Positions 1 through 8,130 of a stretch of DNA of 12,500 bases are shown in pieces. The notes under the pieces are model-generated. The model had not been told where the DNA came from, made no database searches, and saw only the letters and a program-made list of their open reading frames with translations. Position 1 is the first letter of the stretch. The number at the start of each line of letters is the position of its first letter. This stretch comes from Theodoxus fluviatilis (taxonomy: Eukaryota; Mollusca; Gastropoda; Cycloneritida; Neritidae), in the NCBI GenBank assembly GCA_034096865.1, contig JAWQFJ010014944.1, positions 1-12,500 of the forward strand, written 5' to 3'. The position numbers and the translations under genes were made by a program.

Positions 1-1420
1 TATGAGTAAGACGAAGAAGAAGCGAGAAGAGGATGCGAGAGTAGAGGAAGGAAGAACGAGAGGAGGCAGGAAAGTAACGAAGCAGATAGAGACGCGAAGC
101 AGAAGGACGCATTCCGGTTGGTATCAATATAAGAGAGGAAAAGGTGAAAGCAAGTAGCAAGAAAGAAGAGAAGGGTGAGGCAAACACATCCGGGAGGAAA
201 GGAGAGGAAACACACTCACATGAAGACTAATCAGGGCATTAGTTGACCTGTGGCCGTTCAGAGCATGACTCCCGTCAGCAGTAAATCGCACCGAGCAGCC
301 AAGACCACAAACAGGACGACGGAACGCGCAGACACAGCACCGCCTGGAGGAGCCCACGAATCACGAGGACGGCAGAACCCAGACGAAATCAAAAGGCAGC
401 ACGGCAACGGGAGAGCCTTATGAAGGGAGGAAAGGCGAAAACACTCAAGCGAGAGGCTCACGGGCAGCAAGATGAACAAACAAAAGGGCAGGGATTGCGC
501 GCGCAGGGAGGGAGGAGTCATGGGAAACAAGGGCGGTGAGACAGAGACCGAGGTCGCGGAGACGAATACAGAGGGGTAGTTGTGAGCACGAGGAGGGGGA
601 AGCCAAAGGAAGTGGAAGAGGACAGGAAACGATGATGGATTGGGAGAGATGGACGGATGGGAGGAGGATGGATGTCCCAAACCGAACATTGAGGAGGACG
701 AGGGTTTGATTATCAGATGATTGTGATGACGGCAAGACGGAGCGCCAAGATGGTGGAGGGAAGAAGAGTGAAGGAGGAAACAGTCGAGCTCATAGTCCAG
801 AGGGAATCTGGTGGACCACCCCCAATTAGGGACCAGATCGATGCCCGGAGCTGAGTGGAGGGGGGAGGGACAGAGCAAATGGGACACAAGCGAAGGCCGC
901 GATATGCATAGAGGAGAGAAGGAGAAGGAGACAAGCGAGAGAAGGGAGAAAAAAGGGAGAGAGATCGGGGCAGACCCTAGAGAAGTCGAGGTCGGCAGAG
1001 AAATGTAGTTAGGAGTCGTCCTGTTAAGGACGAAGGAGCTGCGGAAACGGGGTCACTCTACTGAGAGAGTGGGTGCACAGGAAGGATTGCGATAGATAGA
1101 TGCAAGAAAAACTCAATGAGATCATGTTAAAGAAGAGGAGAGCTCTCTGAATAACGGCATACCTCCCACAAGCACTGTCCACCGACGCACCCTAACCTGA
1201 AGAAGAGGACTACAGGAAGTTGAGAGAAGAAGAAAAAGGGGGACAGGGGGAGAAGGCGACAAAGAGAGGAAGGATAGGAGAGAAGGTAAGAGGAAGTATC
1301 AAGTTGGACTAGGAGGCAGCTAGACAGTCTTCACAACTTACGATCTCTTGAATTTACTTTCTCATCTAGCCAGTGATTCCAACCTATCGGAAAACCAGAT
1401 TCTCTTAGACTTCCGCCTTT
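1..1420. other. GA-rich (purine-rich) plus strand, no convincing gene
   Basis: The first 1.3 kb is strongly purine-rich on the plus strand, with many AGGA, GAGA, GAAG and GGATGG motifs and short GATA/GATG runs (about 630-675 and 1090-1105). The long minus-strand open frame at 258-887 is rich in Ser, Pro, Leu and Cys, as any polypyrimidine strand would read. It shows no domain and no clear splice sites, so I do not call it a gene. The bias ends near 1320, followed by about 100 bp of mixed sequence before the pyrimidine-rich block. I see no RNA gene or promoter here. Confidence 0.7.
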
Positions 1421-1430
1421 CTCCTTAATT

Positions 1431-1524
1431 CCTCCTCCTCCTCCTCCTTCTCCTCCCCCTCCTCCCCTCCTCCTCCTCCCCCTCCTCCTCTATCCTCCTC
1501 CTGCCTTCTTGCTCCTCCTCCTCC

Positions 1525-1565
<41 letters not shown>

Positions 1566-1704
1566 TTCCTCCTCCTCCTCCTCCTCCTCCTCCTCCTCCT
1601 CCTCCTCCTCCTCCTCCTCCCCCTCCCCCTCCCCCTCCCCCTCCCCCTCCCCCTCCTCCTCCTCCTCCTCCTCCTCCTCCTCCTCCTCCTCCTCCTCCTC
1701 CTCC

Positions 1705-1743
<39 letters not shown>

Positions 1744-2063
1744 CCATCATCATCCTCATCATCCTCCTCCTTCTCATCATCATCTTCCTCCTCCTCCTCC
1801 TCCTCCTCCTCCTCCTCCTCCTCCTCCTCCTCCTCCTCCTCCTCCTCCTCCTCCTTCTCCTCCTCTTCCCCCTCCTCCTCCTCCTCCTCCTCCTCCTCCT
1901 CCTCCTCCTCCTCCTCCTCCTCCTTCTCCTCCCCCTCCTCCTCCTCCTCCTCCTCCTCCTCCTCCACCTCCTCCTCCTCCTCCCCTCCTCCTCCTCCTCC
2001 TCCTCCTCCTCCTCCTCCTCCTCCTCCTCCTCCTCCTCCTCCTCCTCCTCCTCCTCCTTCTCC

Positions 2064-2095
<32 letters not shown>

Positions 2096-2135
2096 TTCCT
2101 CCTCCTCCTCCTCCTCCTCCTCCTCCTCCTTCTCC

Positions 2136-2170
<35 letters not shown>

Positions 2171-2264
2171 TTCCTCCTCCTTCTCCTCCTCCTCCTCCTC
2201 CTCCTCCTCCTCCTCCTCCTCCTCCTCCTCCTCATCATCATCATCCTCCTCATCATCCTCATTA

Positions 2265-2297
<33 letters not shown>

Positions 2298-2363
2298 TCC
2301 TCCTCCTCCTCCTCCTCCTCCTCCTCCTCCTCCTCCTCCTCCTCCTCCTCCTCCTCCTCCTCC

Positions 2364-2399
<36 letters not shown>

Positions 2400-2480
2400 C
2401 CTCCTCCTCCTCCTCCTCCTCCTCCTCCTCCTCCTCCTCCTCCTCCTCCTCCTCCTCCTCCTCCTCCTCCCCCTCCCTCT
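1431..2480. repeat. Compound trinucleotide microsatellite (CCT)n/(TCA)n
   Basis: About 1.05 kb of nearly uninterrupted trinucleotide repeat. CCT/TCC runs alternate with five main TCA blocks (near 1525-1565, 1705-1755, 2065-2095, 2138-2170 and 2364-2397). One hexanucleotide block of CCCCTC lies near 1618-1654. The TCA blocks are bordered repeatedly by the same CATCTTCCTCC or CTTCTCCTCATC junctions, which suggests that whole mixed segments were duplicated and not only single triplets. The plus strand is nearly pure pyrimidine apart from the A of TCA. Open frames through it (poly-Glu/Asp, poly-Ser, poly-Leu/Ile) are composition artefacts. Confidence 0.97.
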
Positions 2481-2806
2481 GACACATTGTACACCAGATG
2501 ACTGGTGAGTTTTCTCCTTTTTTGTTTTTTTAGTTGCCGCGCTTACTTTCCAAAGGGCGCGAATCTTTATTGTGTATGTTTATCGCATGCATGCACGAAT
2601 GAATGAATGAATGAATGAATGAATGAGCGGACGGACAAGCGAACGAATGAATGAATGAAAGATTGATTGAAGTGTTACGGTCTATCAGCGCTAGTAAACT
2701 CTCAAGGCCATTGACCACGAAGGATTCATACAGCTGTTTAGTTAAGTCAAGTCATTGTTTGCTTAGTCATTCGCCTTTTAGGAAATCTCATAGAAGGACG
2801 CGGCGG
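2481..2806. other. Unique spacer with GAAT tetranucleotide repeat
   Basis: Mostly unique sequence between two arrays. It contains a GAAT tetranucleotide run at about 2596-2625 and a second short run at about 2644-2659, separated by a GCGGACGGACAAGCGAAC spacer that looks like decayed repeat. No gene is evident. Confidence 0.8.
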
Positions 2807-3190
2807 TTCTCTTCTCACCCCCCAACCTCCAGGGGGTCTCTTCTCACGCCAACCCACAGGGGAGCCTCTTCCCACCTCCAACCCACAGGGGAGCCTCTTC
2901 CCACCTCCAACCTACAGGGAGGTCTCTTCTTACCTCCAACCTACAGGGAATTCTCTTCTTACCTCCAACCTACAGGGAATTCTCTTCTTACCTCCAACCT
3001 CCAGGGAGGTCTCTTCTTACCTCCAGCTTACAGGGAGGTCTCTTCTTACCCCAATCCACAGGATGTCTCTTCACACACCCAACCCATAGGATGTCTCTTC
3101 ACACCCCCAACCCACAGGGGGTCTCTTCACACACCCAACCCACAGAGGGGCCTCTTCTCATCCCCAACCCACAGGGAACCTCTTCCCATC
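2807..3190. repeat. 28-bp minisatellite, block 1
   Basis: About 13 degenerate copies of a unit of roughly 28 bp (26-30). Each unit has a CCCCAACCCACAGGGG core followed by a TCTCTTCTTAC pyrimidine stretch. Variants include CCTACAGGGAGG and CCCATAGGATG. Neighbouring copies share variants (for example ACCTACAGGGAATTC twice near 2938-2990), which fits local tandem duplication. The open frames 2651-3214 and 3091-3336 simply read the units as Pro-Thr-His-Arg-type repeats and are not credible proteins. Confidence 0.93.
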
Positions 3191-3247
3191 CATTCAGCGT
3201 GGCTGAGACTATAGTCAATATAGTATATCTCTGTGTTCAGAATGCTT

Positions 3248-3360
3248 CCCACCCCCAACCCACAGGAAGGTCTCTTCTTACCCCAACCCACAGGGGACCT
3301 CTTCCCACCCCCAACTCACAAGGGGATCTCTTCTAACCCCTAACCCACAGGGGGCCTCTT
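3248..3360. repeat. 28-bp minisatellite, block 2
   Basis: About four more copies of the same 28-bp unit, separated from block 1 by about 57 bp of unrelated sequence (3191-3247). The unit orientation is unchanged, so the interruption is an insertion into, or decay of, one ancestral array. Confidence 0.9.
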
Positions 3361-3504
3361 TGCGTTATAGAAAGATAAGCAGGCTAGTACTGCAGTTCAT
3401 AAAGTCAGTCCAACGGCCAAAACCGACATTGGTGCGTCCAACGTTTATTAGTCTCGTCAGTAGGCAAGAGCGCATAAAGGGGGATAACTCTAAACAATAC
3501 AACA
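3361..3504. other. Unique interruption with AAGGGGGATAACTCT motif
   Basis: A 144-bp non-repeat segment splits the minisatellite array. It carries AAGGGGGATAACTCT at 3477-3491, which resembles a short AAGGGAGATAACTC-type motif I remember from dispersed mollusc repeats. That link is from memory and unverified. I see no terminal repeats or target duplication that would prove a mobile insertion. Confidence 0.4.
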
Positions 3505-3803
3505 CAACCCACAGGGGGGTCTCTTCTTACCCCAACCCACAGAGGGGCCTCTTCTCAACCCCAACCCACAGGGGGCCTCTTCCCACCTTCAACCCACAGG
3601 GGGGTCTCTTCTTACCCCAACCCACAGAGGGACCTCTACAACACCAAACCACAGGGGTCTCTTCTCACCCCCAACCCACAGGGGGGTCTCTTTTTACCTC
3701 AACCCACAGGGGGGGTCTCTTCTTACCTCCAACCCACAGGGGGGTCTCTTCTTACCCCAACCCACAGGGGACCTCTTCTTACCCCCAACCCACGGGGGTC
3801 TTT
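3505..3803. repeat. 28-bp minisatellite, block 3
   Basis: About ten copies of the same unit in the same orientation, generally closer to the CCCAACCCACAGGGGGG version than block 1. A single isolated unit-like sequence (CCCAACCCTCAGGGGGCT) is found far away at about 4667-4684, suggesting that the unit can also exist alone. Confidence 0.92.
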
Positions 3804-4716
3804 TAAACTTTAGATTTACAAAACGTTTGTGCTGCGTCATAGAGATCGCATTGCTCCTGCATTTCAAACGTGCCAGTACACCCACGCTGACCCTCACGCC
3901 CTTCTAGTCACGTGACATGCCCTCTGATCCAATGCTAAGCTCCCTGGAGCTCAGTCCTCTGCATCGCCAAGTTGGTAGAGCTCTGCATGTATACTCTGCT
4001 CAGGGGTGGCGCCCAACTCTACCGGCTCGTTTGGAGGCGGAAAGGACATACTCCCTCAATGCACATGCAGGATGTTTAACATGCATTCATGTCTGCGTGC
4101 TGGGATGAAATGAAACCGGACCCAGGTTCATTGCAGGTGCTGTTTGGGCCCTTTGGAGAAAGCAGTCAGATCTCGTCTTGAAAGGAGTGTTTTCAATACG
4201 AGGTTCGCCGCATGCGTTGAAGGGTGCAAGTTGACCCACCGCTCTCCCACTCTAGTTCACTAGAGACTTCGCCAGCCGGCAAAAGTGTCTCTGGCCCAGT
4301 TGACATCACGTGGTGGAAGGTTTTCGTCCGAAATATGCAAATGAAGGTCACACAAGAGGCTTGTGGGATAGCCGATCTGCTTCCTGACATACGCCGTTAA
4401 AGTAGTTCTAAGACTATTTCGCATAAAACTCTTAACTTACTCTTGTGGAGGCAATAAACAAGCGTGTATTCGATAAAATAAATAAAGTATTGTGTTGTAA
4501 TGGAAACAAGTTTTGACATCTGAATGATTTCTGTAAAAAGTGGAGAGAGAAAATAGTATCAGAACGAACTATTTTTGGCGCAATGCTGTAATGCGAAGGG
4601 TCAAGACTATTACGCATTCATTGCGAACTGTGCCAGAGTCACGTGACTCGGGTTCACAGAATGATCCCAACCCTCAGGGGGCTGTGAAATCCGAGACACG
4701 GGTGGAAAGCTCCGGT
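3804..4716. other. Non-coding unique DNA with CACGTG sites
   Basis: I found no gene in this stretch. It holds three CACGTG E-boxes: GTCACGTGAC at 3907-3916, CACGTG at 4307-4312, and the 14-bp perfect palindrome GAGTCACGTGACTC at 4636-4649. There is also an octamer-like ATGCAAAT at about 4334-4341. The short open frames at 3917-4108, 4193-4390, 4432-4617 and 4540-4752 lack domains or codon character. Confidence 0.6.
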
Positions 4717-4869
4717 TCAGGTAATCTTTGCAGATCCAGCGTTCAGGATTAAATGTCCACGCTGGGCAAATGACAGTGAGGTGTCATCAGGAGGCCGAGC
4801 AAAGTACCGGACACTCCATAGCTGTGTGGGCGCTCGGTTCATGAACGCGAGTGCCACGCGAAGAGCCAT
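4717..4869 (-). CDS. Small ORF with presequence-like N-terminus behind a TATA box
   Basis: A 50-residue open frame reads from an ATG at 4869 to a stop at 4717 on the minus strand. Its N-terminus (MALRVALAFMNRAPTQLW) is rich in Ala, Leu and Arg without early acidic residues and continues into an RYFARPP stretch, like a mitochondrial targeting presequence. That is a pattern resemblance only. A TATAAAAA box at 4930-4923 lies about 54 nt upstream of the ATG, a workable promoter distance. No domain is recognised after the presequence. It may be a first exon, with a possible donor near CCG|GTACTT, or a chance frame. The plus-strand frame over the same DNA (4781-5104) is an alternative reading that I consider less likely. 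Confidence 0.25.
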   Translation of the reverse strand: MALRVALAFMNRAPTQLWSVRYFARPPDDTSLSFAQRGHLILNAGSAKIT

Positions 4870-4922
4870 CGAGGAAGCGATAGCCTGCCGCAGAGCTGCT
4901 CGGGCGATAAAGGTGGCGCTCC

Positions 4923-4930
4923 TTTTTATA
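4923..4930 (-). promoter_or_regulatory. TATA box candidate
   Basis: TATAAAAA on the minus strand, followed by GG, matches the TATAWAAR core promoter consensus. It is placed correctly for transcription of the small minus-strand ORF starting at 4869. A single motif of this length also occurs by chance. Confidence 0.35.
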
Positions 4931-5171
4931 TTGCGACCTCTCCACCCAGTCATGAATGTTCAAACCTCACACATTTACCCCCTGGTCATCGGGCTACTTC
5001 TTTTTTTAAACTACTCCAACACCTGCTCATTTCCCTGTGGAACATGCAGCCAGCAATTTCCAATTCACCCCTCACGTGTACCGACTATGTTCGTGAAGAA
5101 ATAACCACAATGCAAACTCCAAACATTGTACAAGTGAATTCTCAAACAGCAAATACTGTGCGTACACCTTT

Positions 5172-5430
5172 CTAAGCTCGAACAGTGACACGTACAGTAC
5201 AGGACTGCCGTCTGAACAACAACCCGACTGGCACGGTCTCCGCCATTTTGGATTATCCCGCTAGACGCGGCTGAGTACCTCCGATGTCTCCTCGGCGAAG
5301 CTCGCGTCTCCTCGTGAGCGAGAGGCTCCTGGGAAACGCACTCGCCTCGTGTTTATTGCAACTCCTTGCAAGATACTAGCGTGACCAACGCGCCTTTGAC
5401 TTGCTTTTACTCTCATTGGCTCCAGTAATT
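5172..5430 (-). promoter_or_regulatory. Promoter-like segment with CCAAT, YY1 site and start codon
   Basis: This segment is richer in GC and CpG than its surroundings. On the minus strand a CCAAT box (5419-5415) is followed about 170 bp later by AAAATGGCGGAGAC, a YY1-type element that contains an ATG at 5246-5244 in good context. YY1 motifs of this kind often sit at the start codon of TATA-less housekeeping genes. The frame from this ATG gives only 24 residues (MAETVPVGLLFRR and on) before a stop at 5172. A donor-like ACT|GTACGT lies after about 17 codons, so this could be a short first exon. No partner exon is identified with confidence. Confidence 0.35.
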
Positions 5431-5722
5431 TTCGTCATCAACGAACGTACATAGCTTACAAGTGTTGACAGGCCATAAAGCTTCATCCATAATGATCATC
5501 ACCTGCTGAACACCCCGTCGAGGATACCAGTTTTTGACCGACCTGTGCGCAGACTATACAGTTCTGCAGTCTGTGTCTCATCTGGAAGAGGACACACTGC
5601 ATGCAAGGGAAATGGAACAACAAGACAGGGTGAAGTTTTTCTCTACCCGAGTGCGAATGCGCCTTCAGTCTACCATCCATCTGTGAGGAAAAAAGGTGTA
5701 GATCTAAAACACTTCTGTTTGC

Positions 5723-5918
5723 TATGCATACATGCAAGTTCAGGGGAAAATGTAATGCAGAAATATGTACAAAATCTTGAAATGCAAAGATTTTGAAGTA
5801 AAAAAAAATGCTACCAGTTATATGCATACATGCAAGTTCAGGGAAAATGTAATGCAGAAAATATGTACACAAACTTGAAATGCAAAGATGTTGAAGTAAC
5901 AAAATTGCTACAAGTTAT
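5723..5918. repeat. 98-bp tandem duplication
   Basis: Two adjacent copies of a roughly 98-bp sequence begin with TATGCATACATGCAAGTTCA, at 5723 and again at 5821. They share GTAATGCAGAAA, TTGAAATGCAAAGAT and TTGAAGTAA segments and differ by a few substitutions and an A-tract length change. The open frames 5483-5902, 5545-5796 and 5830-6015 lie over this duplication and read as low-complexity peptides, so I do not call them genes. Confidence 0.9.
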
Positions 5919-5963
5919 ACTCAGACTAGATTTGACAAAATACACCATTATGATCACTCTGAA

Positions 5964-6337
5964 CAAAGATTATAGGTTACACAAAGATAGCTCATGCCGA
6001 GCTTTTGCTATATAAAGTTACAAGACGCTCGGAAACGCAGCGCACCAAGCGGGAATGTATATGGGTGAATCAAGGGAAGTAATCACACCACTTAGAGACA
6101 TGTAAAAACTGCTTGTTTGTCGACGCGTTTCTGATGCGTTCCGATCATGTTTGTGAATAAATTTACGATGTAATGTGTAATAAAATGATTTGCTGCAATA
6201 ATGGGGGTGTTTTGGCTTTGTTTTTTGTAGCAGGCGTTGTGAAATCGAAATATTTGGTTCATCGAAATGGATGGTTCTGCGCATGTCCGCGAGCCTTTAG
6301 TCCCTTTTAAACATTGCTCTGTCAGTGGAGACGCTAC
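5964..6337 (+). repeat. Left arm of large inverted repeat
   Basis: The reverse complement of this arm matches 6538-6898. The inner roughly 297 bp (6041-6337) is nearly identical to the right arm, with only scattered substitutions and small indels. The outer part (5964-6040) is more diverged, with an indel, but keeps the CTATCTTTGTGTAACCTATA block. The minus-strand frame 6018-6284 exists only because this arm mirrors the right one; both give the same MRRTIHFDEP-type peptide. That frame conservation simply follows DNA identity, and I see no protein domain. Confidence 0.93.
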
Positions 6338-6537
6338 TGACTTCGCACGCCCGGGGAGTTATGCCAAAGATTCGGCCGCGTTAAAGCATGCAAAAATATT
6401 AATTAGATTAAAAACTAATCGAAAATAGTCATATTAGACTGTTTTAACGTATACTTTCTGCACAAAACCCACAGAAGATAAGTAAACAAACCTCACCGTA
6501 TGTACCTAGGTGGCTAGCAGACGAACGCAATCGAACG
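6338..6537. other. 200-bp spacer of the inverted repeat
   Basis: Unique AT-rich sequence between the two arms, including ATATTAATTAGATTAAAAAC and a small GATTA/TAATC stem. The arm borders are sharp at CTGTCAGTGGAGACGCTAC on the left and its reverse complement on the right. No open frame of note is present. Confidence 0.8.
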
Positions 6538-6898
6538 GTAGCGTCTCCACTGACAGAGCAATGTTTAAACGGACTATAGGCTCACGGACATGCGCAGAAC
6601 CATCCATTTCGATGAACCAAATATTTCGATTTCACAACGCCTGCTACAAAAAACAAAGCCAAAACACCCCCATTATTGCAGCAAATCATTTTATTACACA
6701 TTACACCGTAAATTTATTCACAAACATGATCGGAACGCATCAGAAACGCGTCAACAAACAAGCAGTTTGTACATGTCTCTAAGCGGTGTGATTACTTCCC
6801 TTGATTCACCCATATTCATTCCCGCTTGGGGCGCAACGTGTCTCGATCCTCACAACAATGAGCTAATGAACTATCTTTGTGTAACCTATAATCTTTGC
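6538..6898 (-). repeat. Right arm of large inverted repeat
   Basis: This is the reverse-complement partner of 5964-6337. The frames 6510-6782 and 6590-7066 on the plus strand fall on this arm. The second runs beyond the arm into the 33-bp satellite, and its tail has no counterpart on the left, which argues against a conserved protein. Together the two arms could fold into a hairpin with a stem of about 300 near-perfect pairs, as in foldback elements or long-TIR MITEs. No transposase frame or clear target-site duplication is visible. Confidence 0.92.
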
Positions 6899-6955
6899 TC
6901 TGAATTACATAAAGAGATTATGTTCAGACAACATTACAATAGACGGCACTGGTAT

Positions 6956-7250
6956 ATTCAGATTAGATTACACAAAATGCACTGTTTTGGTCATATGAGG
7001 TCATATCAAAGACATCTTCATGTTCAGACTAGGTTACACAATAGATACTGTTATGTTCACACTTGATTTCACAAAAGGTATTATATTTATTCTCGATTTC
7101 ATAAAAGGCAATGTTATGTTCACACTTGATTTCACAAAAGATATGTTCACTTTCAATTTCACATAAGGCAATGTTATATTCACGTTTGATTTCACAAAAG
7201 ATGTCGTTTTCATTATCATTTTCACAAAGCCAATTTTATGTTCACAATTA
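6956..7250. repeat. Degenerate 33-bp satellite
   Basis: Eight or nine diverged units of about 33 bp. Each has a TTCACACTTGATTTCACAAA core followed by a GGCAATGTTATG-like segment. The first two units carry CAGATTAGATTACACAAAAT or CAGACTAGGTTACACAATAG variants. A single related unit in the same orientation occurs on the other side of the inverted repeat at about 5922-5960. The minus-strand frame 7034-7225 reads this repeat and is not a gene. Confidence 0.85.
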
Positions 7251-7518
7251 CAATATTTCTGGCCTTGAATTTACAAAAAATGCCATTGTTAAAGTTTACC
7301 ACAGACAGATGGATGATGAATGATCATAACATACTTTTCTTCCCATGCAATTCAGAAATGAAACAACTCCCACAAGAAAAAAAACAACAAAAAACCAATC
7401 TACATCTTTTGCTTCCTAACCAGAATTAAAAAGCAAAAACATTAACCAAAAAACCCAACAAAATCTGCCAAACAGTTTTGGCAGTTCTCCTACGGGAGAT
7501 CAATTTTCTGTTTCTCTG
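7251..7518. other. AT-rich unique DNA, possible 3' UTR of the minus-strand gene
   Basis: A-rich sequence with no coding signal on either strand. It lies directly downstream, in minus-strand sense, of the stop codon at 7519-7521, so it may be 3' UTR. The nearest plausible minus-strand AATAAA (TTTATT on the plus strand) that I see is at 7086-7091, within the satellite. Confidence 0.45.
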
Positions 7519-7643
7519 TCATGTTCTTCCCGCCAACTTCATTTTCTCCAGTTTCTGCTGGATGAGCAGCTGCGAGGAGTTTTTGTTGCCATCTCCTCTC
7601 CTGGCCTCCATCTTGATCACAAGCACCTTGAAACCATTGTTGG
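7519..7643 (-). CDS. Candidate terminal exon, minus-strand split gene
   Basis: On the minus strand an open frame of 40 residues ends at TGA (7521-7519). It begins with NNGFKVLVIKMEA, encoded by the last unit of the 43-bp array, and continues as a charged, helix-prone tail ending QQKLEKMKLAGRT. Its start was placed at the CCAG|CC junction inside that unit because this gives phase 1, matching the donor of the 41-bp exon at 8131-8171. The acceptor lacks a good pyrimidine tract, so the exact border is uncertain; acceptors at ATCAAG|ATG or GGCCAG|GAG exist but break the phase with that exon. I do not recognise the protein family. A second open frame ending at 7490 is discussed as an alternative C-terminus. 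Confidence 0.45.
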
Positions 7644-8117
7644 CTGGCCTCCATCTTGATCACAAGCACCTTGAAACCATTGTTGGCTGGCCTCCATCTT
7701 GATCACAAGCACCTTGAAACCATTGTTGGCTGGCCTCCATCTTGATCACAAGCACCTTGAAACCATTGTTGGCTGGCCTCCATCTTGATCACAAGCACCT
7801 TGAAACCATTGTTGGCTGGCCTCCATCTTGATCACAAGCACCTTGAAACCATTGTTGGCTGGCCTCCATCTTGATCACAAGCACCTTGAAACCATTGTTG
7901 GCTGGCCTCCATCTTGATCACAAGCACCTTGAAACCATTGTTGGCTGGCCTCCATCTTGATCACAAGCACCTTGAAACCATTGTTGGCTGGCCTCCATCT
8001 TGATCACAAGCACCTTGAAACCATTGTTGGCTGGCCTCCATCTTGATCACAAGCACCTTGAAACCATTGTTGGCTGGCCTCCATCTTGATCACAAGCACC
8101 TTGAAACCATTGTTGGC
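7602..8117. repeat. Perfect 43-bp minisatellite, 12 copies
   Basis: Twelve head-to-tail copies of a 43-bp unit (TGGCCTCCATCTTGATCACA and on), exactly 516 bp. I found no differing base between copies. On the minus strand the last unit runs on without a break into the open frame ending at 7519, and the first unit starts 13 bp after the donor-like AAG|GTAAAG at 8131/8130. Because 43 is not a multiple of three, reading through successive units changes frame, and the third frame contains TGA. The array therefore cannot be a long coding repeat and is best explained as intronic. Perfect identity points to very recent expansion, or to assembly/replication slippage artefact. Confidence 0.98.
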
Positions 8118-8130
8118 TGGCTTTCTTTAC

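Noticed and set aside
258..887. 209-codon minus-strand open frame in the GA-rich region
   Set aside because: Composition is what any pyrimidine-rich strand gives (Ser, Pro, Leu, Cys, Phe). There is no domain, no periodic hydrophobicity, and no supporting splice or promoter signals.
1425..2501. Long poly-Glu/Asp, poly-Arg, poly-Ser and poly-Leu frames
   Set aside because: They are all readings of the trinucleotide microsatellite in different frames and strands.
2651..3806. Repetitive Pro-Thr-His-Arg-type proteins on the plus strand
   Set aside because: Three different frames are open over the same degenerate 28-bp units, unit lengths vary by non-multiples of three, and the unit is GC-tract driven.
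3930..4140. tRNA-derived SINE (CCAAGTTGGTAGAGCTC and later AGGTTCATTGC)
   Set aside because: The A-box-like and B-box-like parts are about 150 bp apart, too far for a tRNA head, and neither matches well.
6018..7066. Conserved MRRTIHFDEP protein encoded twice
   Set aside because: The two frames are copies of one DNA inverted repeat, differences fall without codon-position preference, and the right copy runs on into satellite sequence.
7602..8117. CRISPR-like array
   Set aside because: The units are contiguous and identical, with no spacers, and the context is eukaryotic; it is a minisatellite.
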